Assembly: GCA_013368315.1 (NCBI GenBank)
Contig: JAACJM010000026.1
Span: 186,001 to 250,000 of the forward strand
Source: Tetrapyrgos nigripes
Lineage: Eukaryota > Basidiomycota > Agaricomycetes > Agaricales > Campanellaceae
Direction of reading: 5' to 3'
Length of the DNA stretch: 64,000 nt
Position 1 is the first letter of the stretch, and each line of letters starts with the position of its first letter. Below the pieces are notes generated by a model, which worked only from the letters and a program-made list of their open reading frames with translations, made no database searches and was not told where the DNA came from. This document shows, piece by piece, positions 21,322-31,979 of the stretch. The position numbers and the translations under genes are program-made.

Positions 21322-22505
21322 TCAAACAGCATTTGCGTTTGCGTTTGCGCCATTCGGGTTTCTCGAGGTCTCCAATCCCCACTCGCCTTCCCTTGTGAAA
21401 GGTACATTGGCTGTACCAAATGGACACTCTGCTCCGTACCGTGGCCTTCGCATGAACAAGGAGGTTGTTCGAGGAAGCAGAATGTGGTTCAGTCTCCAGT
21501 CAAGTATTGCTGCAAATGTCTGGCGGTACGCTACTAGTGCTGCGCTGCTACCAATGATAGCACCTGCCAATACATCGTACCAGTTGTGGACTGATTGAAA
21601 CAGTAAGCACAAGCACCATCCACAGCAAAAGAATCACTTACATTCATCAATTGTCAAGGCTCCGGAAATCAACGTAGCGCCGAGGATGGGTGCAAACATT
21701 AAGATCATCTTCCAATAGCTCGGGTTGTGCGCGCTCATGACCTTGAGCTGTGCATTGATATACAAGGCAAGGAATAAAAGGCCAGCCCAACCAGCAGTCG
21801 AGTGTCCAGAAGGGAAAGATTCGAGGGAATCATCAATCTGGTCTTTATCGCCGGTGCAAATCGTACGGTCATACATGATTGACGCGAATCCATTTCCTGA
21901 AGGAGCGGAATTGGGTTGGATATTTGGCTGACAGACGGTGAGGAAATGTGGTCTCAACCCGCCAATCAACCACTTGACCCAGACCTATAATTCATCAGTC
22001 TTCAGCTGCGGGCATTATGTCTGTGATGAAATCTATTTACCTGGAAGACTGCAGCTGTAACGAGACTCTTGAGTACTCCCATAGTTGTCGTCAAAAAGTG
22101 GTTTGCACTACGCAAACGTGCTTGAAAGAGGCATATGAAGAAGAACGGCGCGAAAAACGCGATGAGGGCCGCAGCGAAGATGGGCACGATTTCCTGTTGT
22201 AATGTTCAAGCAGTTTCTGGCAGTCACAGATACAGGGACTTACATGACGGAGGGGATACGCAAACTCTGGATATACAACCTCACCATCCTGGAAATATAC
22301 GGGGAAGGAACGGCTTGGGGCGGGGGCTAAAGAAACGGATAAGCCAAGCTCCCGACTAGAAATGAAGAACCCTACGAGCTTCGTAGATGCCCAAACCCAG
22401 AGCACCCATGAGGGCCATAGTGATCAAATCTACACCATGCAATCGAAACCAGAGTCCTAGGGAGAATGTACGAGTGGTCTGATACTTGCGCCCGACGTCA
22501 GCCAT
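21322..22505 (-). CDS. PAP2-family lipid phosphate phosphatase
   Basis: Integral membrane phosphatase resembling yeast Dpp1/Lpp1. Signature motifs: KWLIGGLRPHF (KxxxxxxRP, joined across an intron at about 21970-22040), ESFPSGHSTAGWAG (PSGH) and VHNWYDVLAG (SRxxxxxHxxxD region, the first part interrupted by an intron at 21613-21640). Several hydrophobic segments fit about six membrane spans. Family members dephosphorylate diacylglycerol pyrophosphate and phosphatidate in vacuole or Golgi membranes. Start taken at MADVGRKYQTT (22505); an in-frame upstream ATG (22538) is possible. A short N-terminal exon is followed by an exon reading PSRSFPVYFQDGEVVYPEFAYP, common in fungal homologues. Confidence 0.87.
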
Positions 22506-22749
22506 TGCAGAGGAGAGTTGGTACGTTTTTTGGAGCATGTACAACGCATTTTATAGGTTGCAAAGTCGCGCTAAAAATAACTTATGAGCGATCTACTACG
22601 TTTGCATGACGTCGATGAGGCACTCTAATTCAAACTGACATCACAGTTAAACGACAGAGTCAGAAGGAAATACTAAGATGGTAAAAACAACAACAGGCCA
22701 TGGCTAGCGAGATAGTAATACATGACATGCGTACTTCACATCTCCACGC

Positions 22750-25029
22750 TCACCGAATGCCAGCAGTGGCTTTTTGCAATGCCCGCTTGATGCCCAACTG
22801 AGCCTTCCTTAACTCATCTGCTGACGAGTCCTCAATCTCCAGCTTCTCAAGAGCACGAGCAAGTTCAGCCTCGACCTGCGCTTTAGCTCCACGCTTCAGC
22901 TTCATGCCAATTTCAGGCGAGGTGATGGTACCCTCGACCTGGTGGATGTAAGCCTCAAGGTCAGATTTGGCTTCATGACGAGCAGAGAACTCCTTGTCAG
23001 CCATCTTGAACTGCTCAGCATCCTTGATCATTTGGTCAATCTCAGCCGACGATAGACGGCCAACAGAGTTGGTGATGCCTGATGTATTTGTTAGCGACAG
23101 GTAATTATGACCCAGGTCAATATACTTACTGATAGAGGCCTTGCGGCCAGAGGCACGATCTTGTGCAGAGACTTTTAACAGACCGTTGGCATCGACCTCG
23201 AAAGTGGTGACGAGCTCAGCTTGACCACGGGGCATGGGAGGAATGCCGGTAAGCTCGAACTCTCCAAGAAGACGATTGTCCCTGCATTGTGTTCGCTCTC
23301 CTTCGTATCTAGATATCATGAGGATGAGTTACATAAGCTTCAAGAACATCATGCAAACACCTACACAGGGAAAGTGACAGTGGTCTGGTTGTCCTCGACG
23401 GTGGTGAAGGTTCGGGACTTGTTGGTAGGAATGGGGGTGTTACGGGGAACAACGACACCAAAGACATCACCCTGCATGGCAACACCAAGGGAAAGAGGTG
23501 CAACGTCGAGAAGGAGAAGGTCCTTGGTCTGCTCAGAAGTCTGACCAGTGAGGACGGCGGCCTGTACGGCAGCACCATAGGCAACGGCTTCGTCGGGGTT
23601 GATGGACTTGTTGAGTTGACGTCCACCAAAGTACTCCGAGACAAGAGACTGGATCTTGGGGATACGAGTGGAACCACCGACAAGGACAATATCGTCGACC
23701 TTTTCTCTTGCCATCTTGGCATCCTTCAAAACCTTTTCAACGGGCTCGAGAGTCGACTTGAACATAGCAGCATTGATTTCCTCGAAACGGGCACGAGTGA
23801 TATTGGCAGAGAAGTCCTCACCCTAAACGAAAAATTTGTAAGCAACGGCGATACAACCAGGAGCGTTGCACATGCCTGAAATAGCGAGTCGACCTCGACA
23901 GTAGTCTGGGTGACACTGGAAAGAGTTCTCTTGGCACGCTCACAAGCACTTCTCAGACGTCTGAGGGCACGAGGGTCGTCCGAGATGTCAAGCTTGGACT
24001 TGCGTTTGAACTCGTTTTTGAAATGCTCCAAGAGGGTGTTGTCAAAGTCCTCACCACCCAAGTGGGTGTCACCTGCAGTTGCCTTGACGGCGAAGACACC
24101 GCTGTTGATGTTAAGGAGAGAGACATCGAAAGTTCCTCCTCCCAAGTCGAAGATGAGGACGTTCTTCTCAGTTTTTGACTGGCGATCGAGACCGTAGGCA
24201 ATGGCGGCAGCAGTAGGCTCGTTGATGATACGGAGGACGTCAAGTCCAGCGATGGCACCAGCATCTTTTGTAGCAAGACGTTGGGAGTCGTTGAAGTACG
24301 CAGGGACACTGAAGGCCAGGAGGGTGAGATGGATTGATTCTAAGTGAGTATCTTACTTACGTGACAACAGCCTTCTTAACAGTCGTTCCGAGCTTGGCCT
24401 CAGAGATGTCCTTCATCTTGGTCAAAACCATAGACGAAATTTCCTGGGGAGTGAAGGTCTTCTCCTCCCCAAGGTAATTGACCTTGATCAGAGGGGATCC
24501 ATCTTTCTCAACGACCTCGAAAGGCCAATGGGTCATGTCCTATCACAAGTTGCTTAGACAGACGTTCCATGCACATGGGCCCAGGCTTTTTCTTACCTTT
24601 TTCACGTCGGGGTCACTACACAGAAACAGGTTAAAAGCGTCGGTGAGACAGCAGTATGTCAGATACTCAACTCGAAACGACGGCCAATGAGACGCTTGGC
24701 ATCGAAGACGGTGTTTTTGGGGTTCATGGCAGCCTGGTTCTTAGCGGCATCACCGATCAGACGCTCCTCAGCAGAGAAAGCGACATATGAGGGTGTCGTC
24801 CGGTTACCCTCTAGGAGAAAAGATATGTCAGCTCTAGCGTTTATAGACGGGAAAGAAAACTCACGGTCGTTGGCGATGATTTCGACACGGTCGTTTTGCC
24901 AAACACCCACACAGCTGCGCGCATTGGAGGTAAGTAGACTGGGAGCAGCGAAACAGAAAAAAGAACGTACGAGTAGGTGGTCCCGAGGTCAATACCAATG
25001 GCACCTTCGAACACTTCGTCGGCCGACAT
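22750..25029 (-). CDS. SSB1: Ribosome-associated Hsp70 (Ssb type)
   Basis: Hsp70 with N-terminus [23 protein letters not shown]-binding hallmarks [27 protein letters not shown] and [16 protein letters not shown], substrate-binding domain from [21 protein letters not shown] and a helical lid ending [10 protein letters not shown]. It lacks the cytosolic Ssa terminal EEVD and carries the Ssb-type tail ([22 protein letters not shown]). Ssb proteins bind nascent chains at the ribosome with the RAC co-chaperones. The gene is broken into about nine exons; introns near 23080-23125, 23309-23360, 23825-23880, 24310-24362, 24540-24615, 24812-24864 and 24910-24970 are easy to see. Divergent from the mitochondrial uS2m gene, sharing a promoter with CCCTAA repeats. 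Confidence 0.93.
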
Positions 25030-25136
25030 TTTTTTAAAGAAAAAAGATGAAAAAGAGGATGAACAAGGACCTAGTTGAGAGAAGACGAGATCACTGGAAA
25101 AAATTATCGATAGCTGTATTCATTAGCTAAGTCTAC

Positions 25137-25149
25137 CCCTAACCCTAAA
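25137..25149. promoter_or_regulatory. Telobox-like CCCTAACCCTAAA element
   Basis: Two TTAGGG-type units (CCCTAA CCCTAAA) lie 44 bp upstream of the uS2m ATG and 108 bp upstream of the SSB1 ATG. Such elements are known as sites for Tbf1/Myb-type telomeric-repeat factors in ribosomal protein and ribosome-biogenesis promoters. The setting (ribosome-associated Hsp70 and mitoribosomal gene) fits, but binding is inferred only. Confidence 0.6.
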
Positions 25150-25192
25150 TTGTGCGCGTTTTTTCAAGTCAAAGTGCACAGGCTGACGCAAA

Positions 25193-26169
25193 ATGCTCCG
25201 TTCATGCCTGGCTCGACATCGTCCTCGACTTAGCACTCTCGGCCAGCGCAGACTCGTCTCCACCGACCAAAACATTCGTCTGAGGGGAGACAACGACTGG
25301 ACAGAGTTCCAGGCAAATCGAGCAAGCTTCAAGTCATTAGGTACGGGCACTCCATACTCGCTCGCGTCGTGTCTCTTACTTCTCTTGTAGTTAACGGACT
25401 TGCTCAATATGGGTCGACCCAGACACGAGATAAAACCTGGAAATTACGAGATTCCCTCCACAAACCCGCCCGCAACGCGACAATATCTGCCCTACTGGCA
25501 GCAGGTGCTCATTTTGGACACGCTTCTTCACTCATGAACCCCAACTTCATGCCTTATGCCTATGGTACTCGCTCTGGTATCACTGTCATAGATCTCGACC
25601 AAACTCTCCCTCTCCTTCGTCGGGCGGCAAGTCTTGTCCGAGCTATTGCTGCCAATGACGGACAAATTGTCTTTATCGGTACACGACCCGACATAAGACC
25701 GGTCGTACAAAAAGCTGCTGAACGTCTCGAGGAACAAGGCTATCATGTGGGAGATAGGTGGCTACCAGGAACTCTGACGAACAAATGGCAATTTTTTGGC
25801 CATGAAGTTGTCAGGACGCAACGAGTCGTTCCCGACCTCGTCATTCTCATGAATCCCATACAGAACATGAATGCAATCCGGGAATGTGCTTTGGAAAATG
25901 TCCCAACCATAGGCATCGTTGATACTAATGTGGATCCTCGCATTGTCATGTATCCTATACCGGCCAACGATGAAAGCACGCGCACAGCCGAAATCATTGC
26001 AGGTGTTCTGAGTATTGCTGGAAGGGAAGGTGTCATGATACGGAGGGCGGAGGACAAGAGGAAAGCTGAGGAGGAAGAGAGGCTCAAGGAGGAGAAGGAA
26101 CGGCGGCGTTTCGCACAGCAGCAAGATGAGCTGGACAGCAAGGCGGAGAGCAATTCTTTTGATTACTGA
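25193..26169 (+). CDS. MRP4: Mitochondrial ribosomal protein uS2m
   Basis: Two exons (25193-25340, 25391-26169) give exactly 308 aa. The N-terminus MLRSCLARHRPRLSTLGQRR is an Arg-rich presequence. The body is an S2 domain: ALLAAGAHFGHASSLMNPNFMPYAYG, ITVIDLDQTLPLLRRA, GQIVFIGTRPDIRPVVQ, RWLPGTLTNKW, PDLVILMNP and NVPTIGIVDTNVDPRIVMYPIPANDES. The C-terminus is a charged Glu/Arg/Lys-rich helix (EEEERLKEEKERRR), a usual fungal extension. It is part of the mitochondrial small subunit. Convergent with TRP2, 55 bp between stops. Confidence 0.93.
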
Positions 26170-26224
26170 TCTATCACATACACTAATCTAATACTACACT
26201 GTCCCTTTACAGGGGGGCTGAAGC

Positions 26225-28002
26225 TTAGCTCACTGTGCGTTTTGCATTGTTCTGAATGTCAAACCAATGCTCTGAATGGAGGTTAGATGACGTTTTACAC
26301 CGAGTAGGAGAAAACGTACGTTCTGCTGCTTCAAGTGCACGAACATTTCCTCCGAGCTTGTTGATAGTCTCAATATATTCATCCTCCTCCACACTGTCAA
26401 ACACTATCCCACCACCAGCTTGAAGGTAGACAACACCGTCTTTGAAGGTCATTGTCCTGATAGCGATACATGTGTCCATCGAGTCGTTGGCAAAGTCAAA
26501 ATGCCCGACAGCACCAGCGTAGACACCTCGACGCTCTTTTTCCAAGGAGGAGACAATTTCAATAGCTTTGATCTTAGGGGCTCCAGACACCGTTCCTGCT
26601 GGAAATATTGAACGGAACGCATCGAATCTGAAATGATTTCAGTGAACCATGAATTCGATAAACAAAAAACCCTTACCGCGACAAGCCCTCTCTCAATTGC
26701 CCAGAAACTTGAGAAGTTATATGGATGACATGACTAAACTTCTCCAGCTTCATGAGATGATCAACTTTGACCGTCTTGGGATCACAGACTCGATTGACGT
26801 CGTTTCGTGCCAGGTCTACCAGCATAATGTGCTCCGCTCGATCTTTCTCCGACGCGAGTAAGGCAGCTCCGAGTTTTTCATCCTCTGAGGAGAAGGTGAG
26901 TAATCAGTGTCGTCTTAATGAACATCCAGAGACGAACCTTCGGGTGTCTTCCCACGTTTCGTAGTACCTGCAATAGCATGGTTGAAGACAAGGTTCTTCT
27001 CAACTTTGCAGAGCGTCTCTGGACTTGCTCCAACAAACTGCACGTCCCCACAATCTAGATAAAACATGTATGGACTAGGATTGACTTGGCGCAGGTGTCT
27101 GTACGCATTGAAGGGATGAAGAGAGGTGGGACGAGCCAGCCGCTGGGAGGGTACAGCCTGAATGATATCACCAGCCACGATATGTTGCTTGAGAGTTGTT
27201 ACAAAACCTTCGTAACCCGTTTTGCCAACATTGGAAACAGCCTCCACACCCATGGAAATTGGGGGTTGTGGTGGTTCTGGGGTAGTGGAAACGAGGAGTG
27301 CTTTAGCTAGTCTACGGGCTTTAGCGACTGCAGTTTGGTACACGAAAGCCAGATTCTCTGGGCCCGCATTCGGAGGACTAAAGACGTGCGACACGACTTT
27401 GAGGGTCTGGAAGATGTGATCGTAGACGAGGAGTGTGTCGACAAGCATGAATATGGCTTCAGGGATACCGAGAGGATCCTCGAGCTCACACGCTGTCTTG
27501 GGTTCAAAATGTTGGATGCAGTCATATGCCACATACCCTATAGCCCCTCCAGTGAAGGTAGGGACCCCTGGGATTTGGACATATTGGTGTAATGAGAGCT
27601 CTTTCTGCAAAACAGTCATTGGATCGCCTGTATGTTCCTCGCCAGGACCCGTTTTGATAATCTTGTATGGGTCTGCATAACCGAATTAGGAGTCCGGCCT
27701 GCAGTGGAATGATATCCGACTGACCTGCGCCTATGAAACTGTATCGAGCTACATTTTCACCACCAATGACCGACTCGAGAAGAAAGCTGTATCTGGAATC
27801 CTTTGCGATACGCAGATAAGCCATGCAAGGTGTAATAAGGTCTGCGGGAAGTTGGACATAGACCGGAACACAATTTCCTCGCTTCTCCTTGAGAATGATG
27901 TTTTCTATCTCTGGCAATGAAGGATGTGCGGGGAGTTTCTAGGAAGGAAATATGAGAAAGAGAGAGAAGAGACGAAGAATGGATACAGACCGAGACGTTC
28001 AT
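26225..28002 (-). CDS. TRP2: Anthranilate synthase component I
   Basis: Catalyses chorismate plus glutamine to anthranilate, the first step of tryptophan synthesis. Seen: [20 protein letters not shown] (Trp-binding region with LLES shortly after), [69 protein letters not shown] and [19 protein letters not shown], through to [10 protein letters not shown] near the C-terminus. The last exon reads [18 protein letters not shown] after splicing with a GTACGT intron. The start MNVS at 28002 precedes an intron with an unusual 5' site (GTCTGT); upstream in-frame sequence has no ATG. Only 47 bp separate this ATG from that of SHQ1 on the other strand. Confidence 0.9.
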
Positions 28003-28049
28003 GATGGACGGAGAGTTGGACGCGTTGGAGGAAGCTTTTTGTACCGCAA
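28003..28049. promoter_or_regulatory. 47-bp spacer between divergent TRP2 and SHQ1 start codons
   Basis: The distance is shorter than a normal core promoter. Either transcripts start inside the opposite gene, giving overlapping antisense 5' ends, or one of the assigned starts is internal. Both starts are supported by splicing and conserved N-terminal sequence, SHQ1 more strongly. Confidence 0.55.
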
Positions 28050-29697
28050 ATGTCAATCACTCCTCGTTTTCAATGCTCTCAGACGGCCGAGTCCATCATC
28101 ATCTCAGTCTACTGTCCTTCAGTTCGCGTGCGTCACCCTGTCCCATCTCCGTTCAGTCCCGTTTCATCGCCCGAAAGTAGGCATCAGACGTCGAGATCAA
28201 CGTAGATGACACACTTTTCTCCCTCCACATCAATCCCTACTTTCTTCGTCTCAACTTCTCCCATCCGGTCATCGAAGACGACGCTTCTTCTGCAAAATAT
28301 GATCCCGGGTCCGGTTATCTGACAGTTACACTCACCAAACAAGTCAAAGGGGAAGAATTCAAAGACTTGGATTTATTGGCGAAACTCTTAGCTCCGCGGC
28401 CGACGGTACATCCGCCATCAATTGAGGTCATTTCCACACAGGACACGGCCGATGAGGGCGAAGACGAACTCGTTGCACAGACGCAGGCACTGTCCCTGGA
28501 ACAAAAGGAACTGTTGGAAGGCACGCAACTTTTGTTTCACCACAGCCCATTCTGACTGCTAAACCTTTGTCACAGCGGCCGAAAATGATTGGCAGCTTCC
28601 CCAGAAAGTCCCTTCTGAAGAACCCATCAAGTTGTCTACTCGTGGTCAATATGGCTTTCTGGATATGCACTTCAACTACTTTGTCAATGTCTCGTACACC
28701 GAGAATGAAATCAATGAACTCGGGGTTGATGCAGAGACTTGCACAATATCCGAACGACGCCTAAAAAGACTGAAACATGAGGACGAGAAATTTGACGAGG
28801 AGTACTACATGTAAGTGCCAAGAATGTAATTTTCTTTCATACTGATGTCGTTCTTAGGGGTGATTTTGCCGATGATGAAAATATCCAAGCACTTATTCAC
28901 TGGGAACATCCTCATGCAATCGACTCGGAACCATTCCAGTATACAGAAAAAGAGAACATGACAATGCTGAATCTACCTCAAAGAGAATGTGTGTATCTTC
29001 AATTCTGCTCTTGCGCTGTTTAACAACTTCAACCAGACTTAGCGACTCCTGCTCAAACACATAGTCTATATCTTACGCTGATCGCGTTTTTATTCTCATA
29101 CGTGTATCAATCACGGATGGATCAGCATGATCCTACACCAGAGAGTGCTTGGACGATTTGTTCATTGATACCAGCCTTCTCAGCTCTGGATCCACCGCCT
29201 TATGATCAACCACCTCCCTCATTCAATCCCTCTCAGTATACGCCACAAGAAATCCTCTCAACACTGGTTGCTTCTTACCGAAGATCACTGGCCTTCCCTC
29301 TATATAGATCATTCGCCCTTGCAGAAAAATGCCGCATAGACGTCGCTTCCTTGCTTTCCAAAGGAAAACGGACCGTATTTCGCTGCCTTCTCGAAATGAA
29401 AAGCATCCTGGATCACCATGAAGTGTACTACATTTATAGCAAAATTTGGGTCGATGACTTCTGCGTTTGGTTACAGGCTTATGCAAAGTGAGCATTTTTA
29501 CGTCAGTTATTATTCGTCCTAATTTCTGTGATAATTATAGCGACGATGTTCTCACTCAATTGGATGCACTTGTGAAAGATGTCGTGGTTCCGAAAAGCGC
29601 AATAGGCTGGGATTTGGAGGAACTCGAGACTTTGGTGCTGAGTGAGAGCAATGAAAGGGTGCCCGATAGTGATGATGAATCGGAGGAAGGAAGCTGA
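28050..29697 (+). CDS. SHQ1: SHQ1, H/ACA snoRNP assembly chaperone
   Basis: The first exon (28050-28127) encodes MSITPRFQCSQ..., the start of the CS/p23-like domain, and splices via GTGCGT...AAGTAG (28128-28180) to ASDVEINVDDTLF and INPYFLRLNF. The C-terminal SHQ1-specific helical domain is clear: TRGQYGFLDMHFNYF, ERRLKRLKHEDEKFDEEYY, TPAQTHSLYLTLIAFLFSYVYQ, ESAWTICSLIPAFSALD, SYRRSLAFPLYRSFALAEKC, GKRTVFRCLLEMKSIL and KIWVDDFCVWLQ. About six exons; the stop is after an acidic tail (DDESEEGS). SHQ1 holds the pseudouridine synthase Cbf5/dyskerin before H/ACA RNP assembly, in nucleus and cytoplasm, and is needed for rRNA pseudouridylation and telomerase RNA stability where that RNA is H/ACA type. 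Confidence 0.93.
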
Positions 29698-29984
29698 GAA
29701 GGGGGACACTTGTACTCTTGGCATAATCGTGTTCTTTCCGCCTTACTAAAATGCCCGAGAACCAAGGCCTAACAGGAGACTGGATATTCTACGGAAAATT
29801 CTCCGACATGTCCGTTGGAAGTAGTGCCACGTTTGGTAGCGAAATGCTTTCTACTGAACGGTGAAGCGTGAAGAGCTTCTAAACAACATAATAGTATATA
29901 TATATATATCTACATGGAGGCATCACTGTTCGTGAAACCAAGAAAGAGATTAGAGCGATGCATAGAATACTATCTGGAACGACC

Positions 29985-31886
29985 TCAGTCCCTACGCTTG
30001 GAAGCAGGAGCTGCTGCGACAGCGTGTTGACCCTCGGGGACCACATCAAACCCACTTTGGCCTAGATCCGCAGGGAGCGCAGCCGTCTCATCCAAGGGAG
30101 ACGAGATCAGAGCTTCGGTTTCGTCCGACTGTACTGGTGGGTCCCTTGCGGGATGAGGGATGCAAGGCGGAGATGAGACCAAATCATTGAACATAAACTG
30201 CGAAAAAGTAGATTTAAATCGATTTGCAACAGAATCAAACCAGGAGACTTACTGTGCCATAAACTAGAAGAGAGAACCCGAGGACTTGAAGCAGAGAGAT
30301 GGGCCACAAAAGCTTCTCCCAACCTAAACCAAGACTAATAATCCAGATGGACAAGGTTCTGCACGTGTCTGCCAGGGACCGAGCCGTAGCACTGACATGG
30401 CGAGTGACACTCAGACCAAAGAAGTTGAACAAGGAAATGCTACAAGCAATAGCAAGGCCTGACCAGAGAACTGAAGGCGTGTCGATCATTTGATGCCATC
30501 CTCTAGGTAGATCAAAGAAGGGTGACTTGGCGGTGATAGAAGGAATAGAAAGGATGGGGACAAATAGAAGGATGGTGATCGCCCCGAAGAGCCCTTCGAA
30601 ACCTACGGCAACAAGAGGGGCTACGGAATAACGACCTGGTCAAAAGTAAACAGAATATTCTGAGAAGCTTGCTAATGAGGAAAGCCTACCCAGAATCTTC
30701 TCTAGAAGAGATTGGTAGTCAGTTGACTGTATAATGAGCAGAAAACGGACAAACCTTCTACGACAAATTGAGTTGCAGTACTGAAAGGTTGAAGAATCAG
30801 AATACGGCCACATGGCGAAGACCGCACCGCAACTTACAATATCTGAGCAAAGATGATGAAAAACACGCCTGACAAGTTGATTGGTTTCAAAGCTCAAGAT
30901 TTGCTCGGGTATAGAAACTCACCGACAAGGACCGTTGTCGCTTCAGGTTTTTCAATCGGCTCTGGTGGTGGCAAATCGGAGTCGGACACGCTTGACCATG
31001 AAGAAGCGAGATAGCTGCCAATTGAGGACTCTTTGACGGCATCTTTGATGAGAGAGCCGCTGAATCCAACCAATCCAACACCTGCCATGACAATCAGCAG
31101 GGACACCCATCTGTAGTGGGATTAAGATGAGGTATTGAGAATGAACATAAAGAATACTGACTGATATAGCCTGTAATTCGGAAGAATGAGAAGGCATGTC
31201 AAGGTTATGAATGGAGATGACTAACCAGAGGCGGCGGCGCAAGAAGGTGACAGAAAGGAAACCAACGAAAAGAACCAGGGAACCTCTCGTCATTTGGTAG
31301 ATTGAGACCGGAGTGTAGAGAAGCCCAATGTTCATCAGCTAAAGACAGGATAAGATACAGAATATGCATATATAAAGAGACGAACGGTGGTGCCAGTAAG
31401 ATCACAAGCAGCAGGGATCCATAGGAGCAGGAGTTTCCAGCCATCGAGCGGACGGAGAGCGATCTTGTCTTGTTCGGAATCCTCGGATGCCAGCTGTATA
31501 TGTGATGACTGCCTCGCCCGCAGCCACGTGTAGATAACAGGAAGGAAGCCTGCGCAAGTGAGATTTGAGTGAAATTAGAGGGAAAGTTGACACTAACAGA
31601 ACATTTCTCCGACTATGAAAGGGATGTCAAATGAGTAACGAGACGAGAAAGGGTAGAGACGGACCGAACATCTGCAGAGTTTGCCAGACGGGTTGTTCAT
31701 AGAGAATGCGCTGTGCGGGGTCAGGACTGTCACAATTCTCAACACATTGCATGTCCTGCCACTTGCTCCAGAGAGAATTACTGGAGCCCTAGAGAGGAAT
31801 TAGAGAGAATGTGGAGTCAATAACGAGAGACTTGCGGTGAGGATCATGCCCGCCAGCAAGAACGGTACGAATAACGAGGATGGCAT
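29985..31886 (-). CDS. SLC35F6-like membrane transporter (EamA/DMT fold)
   Basis: Multi-exon protein with about ten hydrophobic segments. It starts MPSSLFVPFLLAGMILTA and shows the pattern of animal SLC35F6: GWKLLLLWIPAACDLTGTTLMNIGLLYT, SIYQMTRGSLVLFVGFLSVTFLRRRL, FFIIFAQIFTATQFVVEEKILGRY, LVAVGFEGLFGA and VTRHVSATARSLADTCRTLSIWI. The C-terminal tail is hydrophilic (about 65 residues) and carries acidic/dileucine-like stretches (ETEALISSP), plausible for endolysosomal sorting. SLC35F6 sits in lysosome/mitochondrial membranes in animals; its substrate is not established, and I do not assign one here. Confidence 0.82.
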
Positions 31887-31979
31887 GATAGTAGTGAATG
31901 AACTAGTTCTCGCTTTAGCAGCCCGTTGTCACATATAAAGTAAGCTACTACATGTCATTGTACCATCATCCTTCTTTTC

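Noticed and set aside
25137..25149. Interstitial telomere
   Set aside because: Only two repeat units; better explained as a promoter element.
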